A stretch of 64,000 nucleotides of DNA from Psychroflexus aurantiacus. GTDB taxonomy: Bacteria; Bacteroidota; Bacteroidia; Flavobacteriales; Flavobacteriaceae. This document shows, piece after piece, positions 26,296 through 33,417 of the stretch. The stretch lies in NCBI RefSeq assembly GCF_010820555.1, contig NZ_JAAIKD010000004.1, positions 186,001 to 250,000 of the forward strand, given 5' to 3'. The translations under genes and the position numbers were made by a program. Position 1 is the stretch's first letter, and every line of letters begins with the position of its first letter. The notes under the pieces are model-generated. The model did no database searches. It worked only from the letters and a program-made list of their open reading frames with translations, and was not told where the DNA came from.

Positions 26296-26405
26296 ATATC
26301 CAATTTACCCACTATTTCACCCTGTTTATTATAAATGACTCCATTCCTACTATCCCTATAGCTTTTTATTCTACCATCCCTATAAGTAAGTGGTCTAAAA
26401 AACAC
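26292..26405 (-). CDS. Possible short ORF or gene remnant with YRDGR/YRDSR repeat
   Basis: A 37-codon minus-strand frame with GTG start at 26405 and TAA overlapping the stop of the opposite gene. It encodes a small repeat (TYRDGRIKSYRDSRNGVIYN). It may be the tail of a lost gene rather than an expressed peptide; nothing else supports it. Confidence 0.25.
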   Translation of the reverse strand: MFFRPLTYRDGRIKSYRDSRNGVIYNKQGEIVGKLDI

Positions 26406-26489
26406 TTAGATACTGTTATATAAGCTATTTTTCCTTATGCCTTCCTATTAGTGGTCGTTTGTACCCTTCACATTATTCACTTCTGTATT

Positions 26490-26989
26490 ATGTCAAAGGA
26501 AAAGAAGCGAACACCTTTAGCCCAGACAGGTAAGCGATGTCAACTTGCCCCAAGTGTTATAGAGACCTTAAGGATTACGGGGGCTATAAAAATAAAATGA
26601 ATCATCAGGGTGTTAGTATGACAGACATTTGGACAGATATACCTCCTGTTCGACATTCAAAATATAAAGGTAGGAAGGATGCAAATGAACTTTCAATAAA
26701 ACTTCTTGACAGGGTGATTGAAATGTCCTCTGTGAAAGGTGATGTGATTTTTGACCCTTTTGGTGGTTCTGGTACAACTTATATAGTTGCCGAATTAAAG
26801 GATAGGAAATGGGAAGGTATAGAACTGGGTCCAACAGATGATATCATCACTAGGTTTGACAATCTTAGCTTTGAAAAAAATAATCTCCAGCGTTATCGTG
26901 ATAAGTACAACAGCCTTTTCTCTTCAAAGGTGAAGGTCAAACGAATTCAAAACAATTTGTGGACTGCTGAGTCGGTTCGGGATAAGTAA
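26490..26989 (+). pseudogene. Site-specific DNA methyltransferase, truncated and frameshifted remnant
   Basis: The open frame from ATG 26537 encodes the C-terminal part of an N4/N6 adenine or cytosine methyltransferase: a CPKC Cys pair, DIWTDIPPVRHSKYK, then the SAM-binding FDPFGGSGTTYIVAE and KWEGIELG. The preceding residues that belong to it (KKRTPLAQTGKRC) are in another frame starting at 26490, so there is a frameshift near 26535. The DPPY/NPPY catalytic half expected further upstream is absent. It is a dead methyltransferase left from a restriction-modification or phage gene. Ends before a good terminator. Confidence 0.8.
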
Positions 26990-27004
26990 TGATTATAATA
27001 TTGT

Positions 27005-27028
27005 AACCCTCACTTTATAGTGGGGGTT
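27005..27028 (+). terminator. Rho-independent terminator
   Basis: AACCCTCACT / AGTGGGGGTT form a 10-bp stem with one G-T pair and a TTAT loop, followed by TTTTTG. It lies 16 bp after the methyltransferase remnant. Confidence 0.7.
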
Positions 27029-27259
27029 TTTGCATTTATATGAAAACAGAATGGAATGTAGATTAGATTTTTACCAAAAGAAAAATGAATTTTTTCCATA
27101 AAACTATTTACTTATTACAAAATTATGTGAATACTTGAGTCATGATAAATAATTCCTGGTATTAACCAATTACTGAATATTTATTATAAATAACAAAGCC
27201 GAATTAGAGGAATTAGAGTTAATTCCTAAAGCATTTGGTACGCATAGAAACAAAAAATT

Positions 27260-27769
27260 ATGGAAAAGAAAGAGTATCTAAGGGTTAGTGAAATAGCAAA
27301 AATTAAGGGGATGACATCCAGAAATGTTAGAAAAATAATTACAGAGTTATCTGAGTTTAAAAATGAAGATTTATTAAGAAAAAATAAGGCTGGACAATGG
27401 GAAGTTCATCATTTGTTAGAGCCAAAATTTAAAAGAAAGAGAAATTACAAACAGAAATATTTTGCCCTTAGTTTCAAAACTTATAAAGAATATAAACCAA
27501 AAGAAATTTCAAAAATTCTAGAGCATGTGTTTCGAGAAATTGATGACCCAAGCTTGGAAATACACTACACAATTGAGAAGCGAAAAGCTAACGGTCAACC
27601 ACATGTACATGGGTACGTCAAAATTTCCAATAAAAAAAGGGAGCTGTTTAAAACTCTTAAACTATTGTTTGCTAATATGAGTTATCATGAATCTCAAATT
27701 TTTGATTTAAATGGTTGGAAAAAATATATAACTAAGGAAGGCTGTACTATAATTTCACTAATAAAATAG
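27260..27769 (+). CDS. Winged-helix plus HUH Rep-like endonuclease
   Basis: A 169-residue protein. Residues 5-55 look like a winged helix (LRVSEIAKIKGMTSRNVRKI). The rest has the three ordered motifs of single-Tyr HUH replication initiators: motif I-like FALSF at 68-72, the metal-binding HUH at 115-117 within NGQPHVHGYVKIS, and motif III YxxK at 156-159 within KKYITKEG. The spacings (47 and 40 residues) match CRESS-DNA-type Rep nuclease domains, although there is no helicase domain. Predicted role is nicking a specific site for rolling-circle replication or mobilization of the element. The assignment is by motif; a structural comparison is needed to confirm it. Confidence 0.65.
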   Translation: MEKKEYLRVSEIAKIKGMTSRNVRKIITELSEFKNEDLLRKNKAGQWEVHHLLEPKFKRKRNYKQKYFALSFKTYKEYKPKEISKILEHVFREIDDPSLEIHYTIEKRKANGQPHVHGYVKISNKKRELFKTLKLLFANMSYHESQIFDLNGWKKYITKEGCTIISLIK

Positions 27770-27773
27770 AAAG

Positions 27774-28091
27774 ATGGATAAACAGTATAATTTAGAACAA
27801 TTAAAAATGGACTATAGATTTAAAAATCCAGTAGTTGGTAAAAATTACGAACTTTATAAGAGCTATTTCTCCAATCTTGATAAAGATTTGTATTTAAAGC
27901 TTGAAAAGAATGGAATGTTAGGAAGGTTGTTTCGTGGCGAGAATATAAAACTATATAGACAAGATATTTTTATTCCTTTTTCTATTTGGAGAAATAGTAT
28001 TTTTAAAAAAACTAATCATTATTGTCCTTGTGTCTATAGGTCTAAAAATCCTTATTGGACAGATATAATACCCCCAACAGAAACTATTTAA
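27774..28091 (+). CDS. Hypothetical protein downstream of Rep-like gene
   Basis: A 105-residue protein beginning 5 bp after the Rep-like gene's stop, hence probably co-translated. It is rich in Tyr, Asn and Lys (YKSYFSNLDKDLYLKLEKNG), with a C-terminal CPCVYRSKNPYW segment. No motif recognised. Spacing suggests a partner in the same replication or mobilization function, or an extension of Rep separated by a stop. Confidence 0.5.
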   Translation: MDKQYNLEQLKMDYRFKNPVVGKNYELYKSYFSNLDKDLYLKLEKNGMLGRLFRGENIKLYRQDIFIPFSIWRNSIFKKTNHYCPCVYRSKNPYWTDIIPPTETI

Positions 28092-28212
28092 CTTAAATAT
28101 GATGTAACTATTATCAGATGTTGAGGTTTATGATTTGATGCTTATGAAGCGTATTTTTAAATGAAAATACGGCACTTAACCCATTAGTGGAATTTTATAA
28201 AACCTCATCAAA

Positions 28213-28371
28213 TTATTTTCTAGACTCAGATTCTATTAAAGCTCTTATAAAAGCAGAAACACTATTGTATTTGCTTTTTTTGCTCAATTCGTTTAATTCT
28301 TTTTTTAGGGTTGAAGTTATCCTTAAAATAACCACTTCATTCTTGCTGTGTTTGGATGGGAGTTTGCTCAT
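28213..28371 (-). CDS. Ribbon-helix-helix DNA-binding protein
   Basis: A 52-residue protein starting at the ATG complementary to 28369-28371 (an upstream in-frame ATG adds 15 unlikely residues). The pattern EVVILRITSTLKKELNEL followed by NSVSAFIRALIES is a classic RHH: a beta strand, helix, and the N-cap turn leading to the second helix. Such proteins serve as plasmid copy-control repressors, antitoxins or mobilization accessory factors. Its position beside the Rep-like gene and a gene-free stretch favours replication or mobilization control. Confidence 0.65.
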   Translation of the reverse strand: MSKLPSKHSKNEVVILRITSTLKKELNELSKKSKYNSVSAFIRALIESESRK

Positions 28372-28424
28372 GGTATTGTTTTGTATATAAATATCTAAAA
28401 GTAGAGCAAACCTCATCCAAATAG

Positions 28425-28654
28425 TTATGAGACCAATTCATTTTCCTCACCTGCCTCCAAATCTTCCAATGCACAGCTAAGTTCTGTACATTTTTCATTT
28501 ACTTCCTCCAATTTATCAATTAAACTTTCCAACTCCTTTGGAATCTCTTCAAGATAATCTCTACCTAGTTCTGATAGTTTACCTTCTTTTTGTAAAAGAA
28601 AATTATAGGTGTATTCAATTTCTTCTATTAATTCAGTTTTTTCATTTTATCCAT
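28425..28654 (-). pseudogene. Small coiled-coil protein gene with one-base frameshift near its start
   Basis: On the minus strand a ~72-codon open frame ends at 28425 and encodes an acidic helical peptide with heptad-like pattern (ELIEEIEYTYNFLLQKEGKL, LESLIDKLEEVNEKCTEL). Its only good start, the ATG at 28652-28654 (Met-Asp-Lys), is one base out of frame: an additional A in the ATAAAATG run would fuse them into a 76-residue protein. It is either an inactivated gene, a sequencing error at a homopolymer, or starts at a non-ATG codon. Confidence 0.5.
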
Positions 28655-28679
28655 GTTTGAAAGTATTTAGTTGAACATT

Positions 28680-29085
28680 CGATATTATTAGTAAAAATTA
28701 AGACCCTTTTTTGTATCATAACCTCACCTTATATGCTGTATATGCATCTGCAAAAGTGTCGTTTTTGATATCATTTCAAAGGTTGCGTACGGAGGTGTGT
28801 CTCTTTACTCTATACTTTTTTAAGTTTTAACAGAAAGTATAACCACGTATACTCCCTTATTTTAAAGATAAAAAAACTATGTATATACAATAGGTCGGTT
28901 GTGTCTAAAAATTTTTGAAAAATTTTCCAGGTAAATAATTAGGGTCGATTGGAGTAAAGTTTATTTGATAAGGGCATAGTCTAAAATAAACACAATTTCC
29001 TAAAATCGGTTTTTGTAAAAACCACATTTTTCTGAGGAAGTATTTTGTACTAAATAAATAGAATATTTTATAAATAGTGTGGTGT
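28680..29085. other. Gene-free stretch with hairpins (candidate replication or transfer origin)
   Basis: No reading frame worth calling. It contains AAAAATTTTT-type AT palindromes near 28910-28930 and a clean dyad GGTTTTT-GT-AAAAACC at 29008-29023. Its place between the RHH/Rep genes and a small membrane protein makes it the best candidate for a double-strand origin or oriT, but no nick-site consensus is recognisable. Confidence 0.3.
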
Positions 29086-29334
29086 TTAAGACCTCAGCCA
29101 CTTTACGATATGAATCAAGATTATCAATATTAAACTTAATATTGATAGAACCAAGTCTACCCCGCTCATAATGCTTTTTAAAGGCGAAGCTATATCACCA
29201 ACAATATGTTTATTAGAAGCATTCCTGAACGCTTTAGTCCAGTGTTCTGCTTCCATATCATAACGAGTAAGTGTAGTTGACGAATAGTCGTTTGGTCTCC
29301 ATTTAAATCCCTGTCTTTCTCCTTGATTTAGCAT
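29086..29334 (-). CDS. Small protein with C-terminal membrane anchor
   Basis: An 82-residue protein with a polar N-terminal half (MLNQGERQGFKWRPNDYSS, Trp- and Arg-rich) and one strong hydrophobic segment at about 57-78 (SGVDLVLSILSLILIILIHI), ending KWLRS. This is the layout of a tail-anchored inner-membrane protein. An 11-bp perfect hairpin (29122-29147) lies within the membrane-segment codons. Family not recognised; coding is likely from start, length and topology. Confidence 0.5.
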   Translation of the reverse strand: MLNQGERQGFKWRPNDYSSTTLTRYDMEAEHWTKAFRNASNKHIVGDIASPLKSIMSGVDLVLSILSLILIILIHIVKWLRS

Positions 29335-29517
29335 ATGATTGAATGTTTTTAATTATTAAAATATTGAATGATAAAGATAAGATATTAAACTACTAATTAG
29401 TGTTTAAAATACTGATAACCAGGATTATAATTTTATTACTCCCTTGATAATTAAAATGTCAGAAAAGTACATAAGCTGACATTTTCAGTGTTTACTGGTG
29501 TTATAGAGAAATATTTT

Positions 29518-29569
29518 TAATAAATGTCAAATAAATGTGTATATTTGCACTAACTTGACATATTTATTA
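29518..29569. promoter_or_regulatory. Promoter of the minimal tyrosine recombinase flanked by an inverted repeat
   Basis: TATATTTG (29540-29547) is a consensus -7 element. It is enclosed by TAATAAATGTCAA (29518-29530) and TTGACATATTTATTA (29555-29569), an inverted repeat broken only by a 2-base insertion. The layout fits an autorepressor operator or a recombination site with two recombinase arms. Confidence 0.5.
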
Positions 29570-29584
29570 TCAAATAGAAACATT

Positions 29585-30127
29585 ATGAAAGGAAGTACTT
29601 ACATCAAATTTGAGGAAGCTAGACTAAAAGCAATGCAATTAATAAGAACAGGGGATAAGCCCTCATTTGGATTATTAATAATAACAGGTATATCAACTGG
29701 GTTGAGGTATTCAGACCTAATAGAGTTAACCTATGGTGAACTCAGGGGTGATTCATTTACTATTACAGAGAAGAAAACAGGTAAAGAGAGAAAGATAATA
29801 GTGAGTGACCACATAAAGGTAGCTATGGAATACTTTAAGGATGATTTCAAATACCCTGATAACTATAAAGCTTTCAGGTCTCAGAAGGGTTCTGTGTATA
29901 GTAATAAGTCAGTTAATAGGTTATTACAGGAGTATTTCAAAGGAGATAGAATAAGTAGTCACAGCCTCAGGAAGTCATTTGGAAGGAGAGTGTATAATGC
30001 TAATGGTCAGAGTGAAGCTGCATTAATGAAGTTATCAGAGATATTTGCACACAGGGATATAGCAACTACCAGAAAGTACTTGGGGTTAAGGCAGGAGGAG
30101 TTAGATGCTGTGTATCTCAACCTATAA
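29585..30127 (+). CDS. Minimal tyrosine recombinase (catalytic domain only)
   Basis: A 180-residue protein comprising only the catalytic domain of the XerC/D-integrase family. The active-site set is complete: Arg41 (STGLRYSDL), Lys near 63-70 in the beta hairpin (EKKTGKERK), His126 and Arg129 (SSHSLRKSFG), His156 (FAHRDIATTRKY) and Tyr165. The N-terminal core-binding SAM-like domain is missing. The ATG at 29585 is chosen because sequence upstream of it does not fit the family. It may resolve multimers of an excised circular form, since integration itself is explained by the serine recombinase. Confidence 0.8.
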   Translation: MKGSTYIKFEEARLKAMQLIRTGDKPSFGLLIITGISTGLRYSDLIELTYGELRGDSFTITEKKTGKERKIIVSDHIKVAMEYFKDDFKYPDNYKAFRSQKGSVYSNKSVNRLLQEYFKGDRISSHSLRKSFGRRVYNANGQSEAALMKLSEIFAHRDIATTRKYLGLRQEELDAVYLNL

Positions 30128-30136
30128 CCATTAAAT

Positions 30137-30171
30137 AGGAAACCCCTTAGAATCTATCTAAGGGGTTTCCT
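30137..30171. terminator. Bidirectional terminator after the tyrosine recombinase
   Basis: A perfect 14-bp stem (AGGAAACCCCTTAG / CTAAGGGGTTTCCT) with 7-nt loop between convergent genes. The T-tract is weak (TGTTT) on the plus side. Confidence 0.75.
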
Positions 30172-30187
30172 GTTTAATGTAGGTTCT

Positions 30188-30487
30188 CTATTCTTTATAT
30201 ATTAATTTATCTTTAAATTGTTCTTTAAATATTTTGATAGTTTTACTTGGTGTGGTTTCGTTTAAATCATCTAATTCAATCATCTCAATCACCTCTGTAT
30301 TATCCCTTTTAGAATCGTATGTACTTTTAGGATTAATTACTATGTCATATGGAAAATCAGAGTAAAAATCAATTTTATAGGTATTATTACTATGACCATA
30401 TTTTTTAATCACTTCCTTATCTATTTTAAAGGCTTCCTTGATTGATTCTTCTAGTTGTTCTTCTTTAATTGTTCTAACTTCACTCAT
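30188..30487 (-). CDS. Hypothetical protein
   Basis: A 99-residue charged protein (starts MSEVRTIKEEQLEESIKEAF, ends FKEQFKDKLIYKE) with no recognisable domain, signal or membrane segment. It has a normal ATG, sits between two strong terminators and so is transcribed on its own. Cargo of the comM element, function unknown. Confidence 0.5.
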   Translation of the reverse strand: MSEVRTIKEEQLEESIKEAFKIDKEVIKKYGHSNNTYKIDFYSDFPYDIVINPKSTYDSKRDNTEVIEMIELDDLNETTPSKTIKIFKEQFKDKLIYKE

Positions 30488-30585
30488 AGATTTGTTATTT
30501 TTTTGTTAATATTTAGGATATTACAAAGATACAATTAATAAAATGTTATCTTATGCGTTTTAACAAAACTTAATGAAACTATTTT

Positions 30586-30603
30586 AAGCCCTTCGAAGGG
30601 CTT
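30586..30603. terminator. Perfect palindrome, probable terminator
   Basis: An 18-bp perfect palindrome (AAGCCCTTCGAAGGGCTT) followed by TTTATT. It can fold with a TTCG-type loop and lies in the 263-bp gap between the hypothetical gene and the serine recombinase, which otherwise holds nothing recognisable. Confidence 0.5.
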
Positions 30604-30713
30604 TTATTATTGAATGTGGTAAAGTGTATATATTTTATATTAAAGTCTCTTAGGGTTAAAGTATACACCCTTGGGAAAGAAGTATCAGTTCTTTATAACA
30701 GTATAAAATAAAA

Positions 30714-30737
30714 CCCCTGTTAAATTAATAACAGGGG
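30714..30737 (-). terminator. Terminator of the serine recombinase gene
   Basis: CCCCTGTTA / TAACAGGGG, 9-bp stem with 6-nt loop, 13 bp beyond the stop codon; on the minus strand it is followed by TTTTATTTTA. Confidence 0.8.
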
Positions 30738-30750
30738 GGATAAATAGAAC

Positions 30751-32586
30751 TTATGACATAAGTCTATTTTTTATGTCACTTATGTATGCGTTTGAATGAA
30801 TTCCATCATACTTTTTTAGTGCATCCTTATTATCCCTATAATGTTCTCTATAAGCTAATGAGGTATTAACTATAGATTTATAAGCCATTAATTTAGGTTG
30901 ATAATTACTCACTCTATCTAACATCTTATTTTTAAATGTGATATTATCATATTCACCCCTAACATCTATCTCATCTTTAGGTTTACCATACTTTGGATAG
31001 AAATAATCTACAAGTTCATTAACTATTGGTGTGACCTTTCTAATCATACCAAAACTTGTATTTATCACATATAGTGAAGTATCTAATGAATAAGACTTGA
31101 ACTGTATTTTAACCTCATATAGGTTATTATCTGATGATTCTATATAAATCCTTTGTATGTATTTCTGTAATAACTTCTGCTTAATTTCAAAGGGACTATC
31201 TTTTTTAAGGGTTGAAAGTTCCTTCTTCATGTTTTTTAGTTTACCCTCAGATTTTAATAAGTATTCCAACTCATCTTTTTTATTGGTTATCATCACCTCT
31301 AATGATTCTAACTTAGTATTTAGGCTATCTAAACTACTCTGCATATCTTTCTGACTTACTATACCATCTAAAGTCATTTGAATAGCTTTATTCTTTTTAT
31401 TGGTGATTGAATTAATCTCTTTGCTTAATTTGTCTAACTGTTTTTTAGTCTCATTTATCCTCTCTTTATCCGTTCCTCCTTTGATATTCAAGTCTAATAT
31501 ATTTATGAGGTTTGATGAGGTTAATACTTCCCAGATGAAATCATCAAACTTGGGGCGATTTATAGCCTTGTTACCACAGTTCTCATGTTTGTACCTCTTA
31601 GATGAACACATATAGAAATTATCACCAGAGGATTTATTAACCCTTCCATAGTAATTCCTTCCACATCTACCACATTCAATAAGACCATTGAGTAGATACT
31701 TATATTCGGTATTCTTCCCTGAATTATACTTATTGAATTTCTTATTTACACTATACCATAATCTATCATCAATTATGGCAGGTGCAGTGTATTTCTTAGT
31801 TTCTGGTTTATTCTTTTTATTGTGGGTTATGATTCTTTCACCTCTGTATATTGGATTGGTTAGAATCCTTCTTACAGTGCTTTCAGCCCAGTCTATATCC
31901 TCCTTTTTCTTTGTTGTTTTCTTACCTGTGTATTTGTTTATTATGGTCAGTTCACCACCTAATTTATTATATTTAGTAAGTTCACCTTGTTTATTAAGGT
32001 GTTCAGCTATTTTAAATGGTGTTATACCTTTGTTTGAGAGTTCATAAATTTCAATGACTATCTTAGATTCCTCTTCATCTATTACTATATGGTTATTACT
32101 GTCTGTTGTATAACCATATGTAGAACGTCCATGAACTTTACCTGTATTGAAATTTCTTTTTAAAACTGTTTTTATCTTACTCTTTGTGACCTTTGCATAA
32201 TGTGCATCCATAGCACTCTTCATAGTGTACATCATGGACTGGTTAGGGTCATTCAAATCTATCTCTGCACCATTATCAAATAAAAGGGTTTTAGTATCCC
32301 TCATAACCTCTGCAAGGGTCTCAAATGCACCCACATCACGTGCTAATCTATCTGTATTCCAGATGAAAACACCATGCAATTTATCAGCCTTAATATCAGC
32401 TATCATTTTTTGAAACTGGGGTCTAGTTTTAATAGTACCACTGATTATACCATCATCATAAATCTTGGCTTTATAGCCATTATTATCACAGAATTCTTCC
32501 CCTAAAAGCTTCTGTTCTTTTAGAGAACTGTTCTTTTTACTCTTATCTTCACGTGATTTCCTGATGTATACTGCTATGGTTTTCAT
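30751..32586 (-). CDS. Large serine recombinase (integrase of the comM element)
   Basis: A 611-residue site-specific integrase/excisionase. The N-terminal resolvase domain starts AVYIRKSREDKSKKNSS with nucleophile Ser11 and contains WNTDRLARD. The recombinase domain covers about 160-280 (IYRGERIITH), followed by a zinc ribbon (IECGRCGRNYYG ... CSSKRYKHENCG), a long coiled coil (about 400-480, the directionality motif) and a C-terminal tail. The upstream in-frame ATG at 32715 would add 43 residues encoded by the att site and comM, so the ATG at 32584-32586 is used; the promoter TATATTTG fits it. It is transcribed inward from the right att site and is the obvious agent of insertion. Confidence 0.95.
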   Translation of the reverse strand: MKTIAVYIRKSREDKSKKNSSLKEQKLLGEEFCDNNGYKAKIYDDGIISGTIKTRPQFQKMIADIKADKLHGVFIWNTDRLARDVGAFETLAEVMRDTKTLLFDNGAEIDLNDPNQSMMYTMKSAMDAHYAKVTKSKIKTVLKRNFNTGKVHGRSTYGYTTDSNNHIVIDEEESKIVIEIYELSNKGITPFKIAEHLNKQGELTKYNKLGGELTIINKYTGKKTTKKKEDIDWAESTVRRILTNPIYRGERIITHNKKNKPETKKYTAPAIIDDRLWYSVNKKFNKYNSGKNTEYKYLLNGLIECGRCGRNYYGRVNKSSGDNFYMCSSKRYKHENCGNKAINRPKFDDFIWEVLTSSNLINILDLNIKGGTDKERINETKKQLDKLSKEINSITNKKNKAIQMTLDGIVSQKDMQSSLDSLNTKLESLEVMITNKKDELEYLLKSEGKLKNMKKELSTLKKDSPFEIKQKLLQKYIQRIYIESSDNNLYEVKIQFKSYSLDTSLYVINTSFGMIRKVTPIVNELVDYFYPKYGKPKDEIDVRGEYDNITFKNKMLDRVSNYQPKLMAYKSIVNTSLAYREHYRDNKDALKKYDGIHSNAYISDIKNRLMS

Positions 32587-32609
32587 TGTATTATGTTTAA
32601 GTTCAACCA

Positions 32610-32617
32610 CAAATATA
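32610..32617 (-). promoter_or_regulatory. -7 element of the serine recombinase promoter
   Basis: On the minus strand TATATTTG matches the TAnnTTTG consensus and lies 23 bp before the recombinase ATG and 38 bp inside the attachment core. The promoter is thus carried by the element and stays with the gene after excision. Confidence 0.5.
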
Positions 32618-32636
32618 GGATAATTTAGTAATCCAT

Positions 32637-32661
32637 CACATTTATAACTACTACTGATGTG
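32637..32661. other. attR of the comM element
   Basis: Element-derived CACATTTATA (32637-32646) is followed nine bases later by core GATGT (32656-32660), after which comM resumes with GGCTCTGG. CACATTTATA is the near-inverse of TATAATGTG beside attL. Confidence 0.8.
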
Positions 32662-33357
32662 GCTCTGGTCGGGGGCGGAGCCTACCCGCAACCCGGTGAA
32701 ATTTCTTTGGCTCATAACGGCATCTTGTTTTTGGATGAACTGCCGGAGTTTAAGCGAACGGTTTTAGAAGTCATGCGACAACCCCTGGAGGATCGAGAGG
32801 TTACGATTTCCAGGGCAAAATTTACGGTGACCTATCCCTCCAGTTTTATGCTTGTGGCCAGTATGAATCCAAGCCCTGGAGGCTATTTTAACGATCCGGA
32901 TGCGCCGGTCACTTCCTCTCCGGCGGAGATTCAGCGCTATTTAGGAAAAATCAGTGGTCCTCTGCTGGACAGAATTGATATTCATATTGAAGTGACGCCG
33001 GTTCCGTTTGATGAACTTAGTGAGGAGCGGAAATGTGAAACCAGCGTCGAAATCAGAGAACGTGTTACCAAAGCCAGAGCATTTCAAACGGAAAGGTTTA
33101 AAGCTTTTGAAAATGTGCATTACAATGCTCAGATGAACGTAAAGCATATCAAAGAATTTTGTCAACTGGAAGAGTCTTCCAAAACCCTCTTGAAAACCGC
33201 GATGGAACGCCTGAATCTGTCGGCCAGAGCTTACGACAGAATTCTAAAAGTTTCCAGGACTATAGCTGATCTCGAGGCCTCTCCACACATTACAGGCACC
33301 CATATTTCTGAAGCCATTCAGTATCGGAGTCTGGACCGCGATGGGTGGCTGGGTTGA
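32656..33357 (+). pseudogene. comM: ComM/YifB AAA+ helicase, 3' half
   Basis: The C-terminal 233 codons of comM: resumes at Asp-Val (GAT GTG) with [20 protein letters not shown], then Walker [10 protein letters not shown], sensor region [15 protein letters not shown], the Arg-finger region [10 protein letters not shown] and the C-terminal Mg-chelatase lid ([19 protein letters not shown]). It has no start of its own except an in-frame GTG at 32659. Together with the first half it makes a full-length, undamaged ~513-residue ComM, so the gene is interrupted, not decayed. Confidence 0.95.
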
Positions 33358-33417
33358 TTTTGCTAAAGATTAAGCCTGCATAGTTTCTAAAGTTCTCAGC
33401 TTTCCCTATATTTCGAT

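Larger units (their letters stand above)
23080..32655. mobile_element. 9.58-kb serine-recombinase integrative element inserted in comM
   Basis: The boundaries are given by the broken comM reading frame: both junctions share GATGT (23080-23084 and 32656-32660), and joining the flanks restores [10 protein letters not shown] in frame. DNA inside is visibly more AT-rich than comM. A large serine recombinase sits at the right end, transcribed inward. Cargo includes an HsdR-N-like protein, small membrane proteins, a broken methyltransferase, a Rep-like HUH protein, an RHH protein and a tyrosine recombinase. No conjugation genes are visible, so it is an integrative or mobilizable element, not an ICE. 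Confidence 0.92.

Noticed and set aside
23080-32660. comM interruption as assembly error
   Set aside because: Both junctions share a recombination core, the halves join exactly in frame and the recombinase lies at one end; a misjoin would not give all three.
32587-32715. Upstream start of the serine recombinase at 32715
   Set aside because: It would place 43 codons across the att core and in comM antisense; the family begins at AVYIRKSRED and a promoter precedes the internal ATG.
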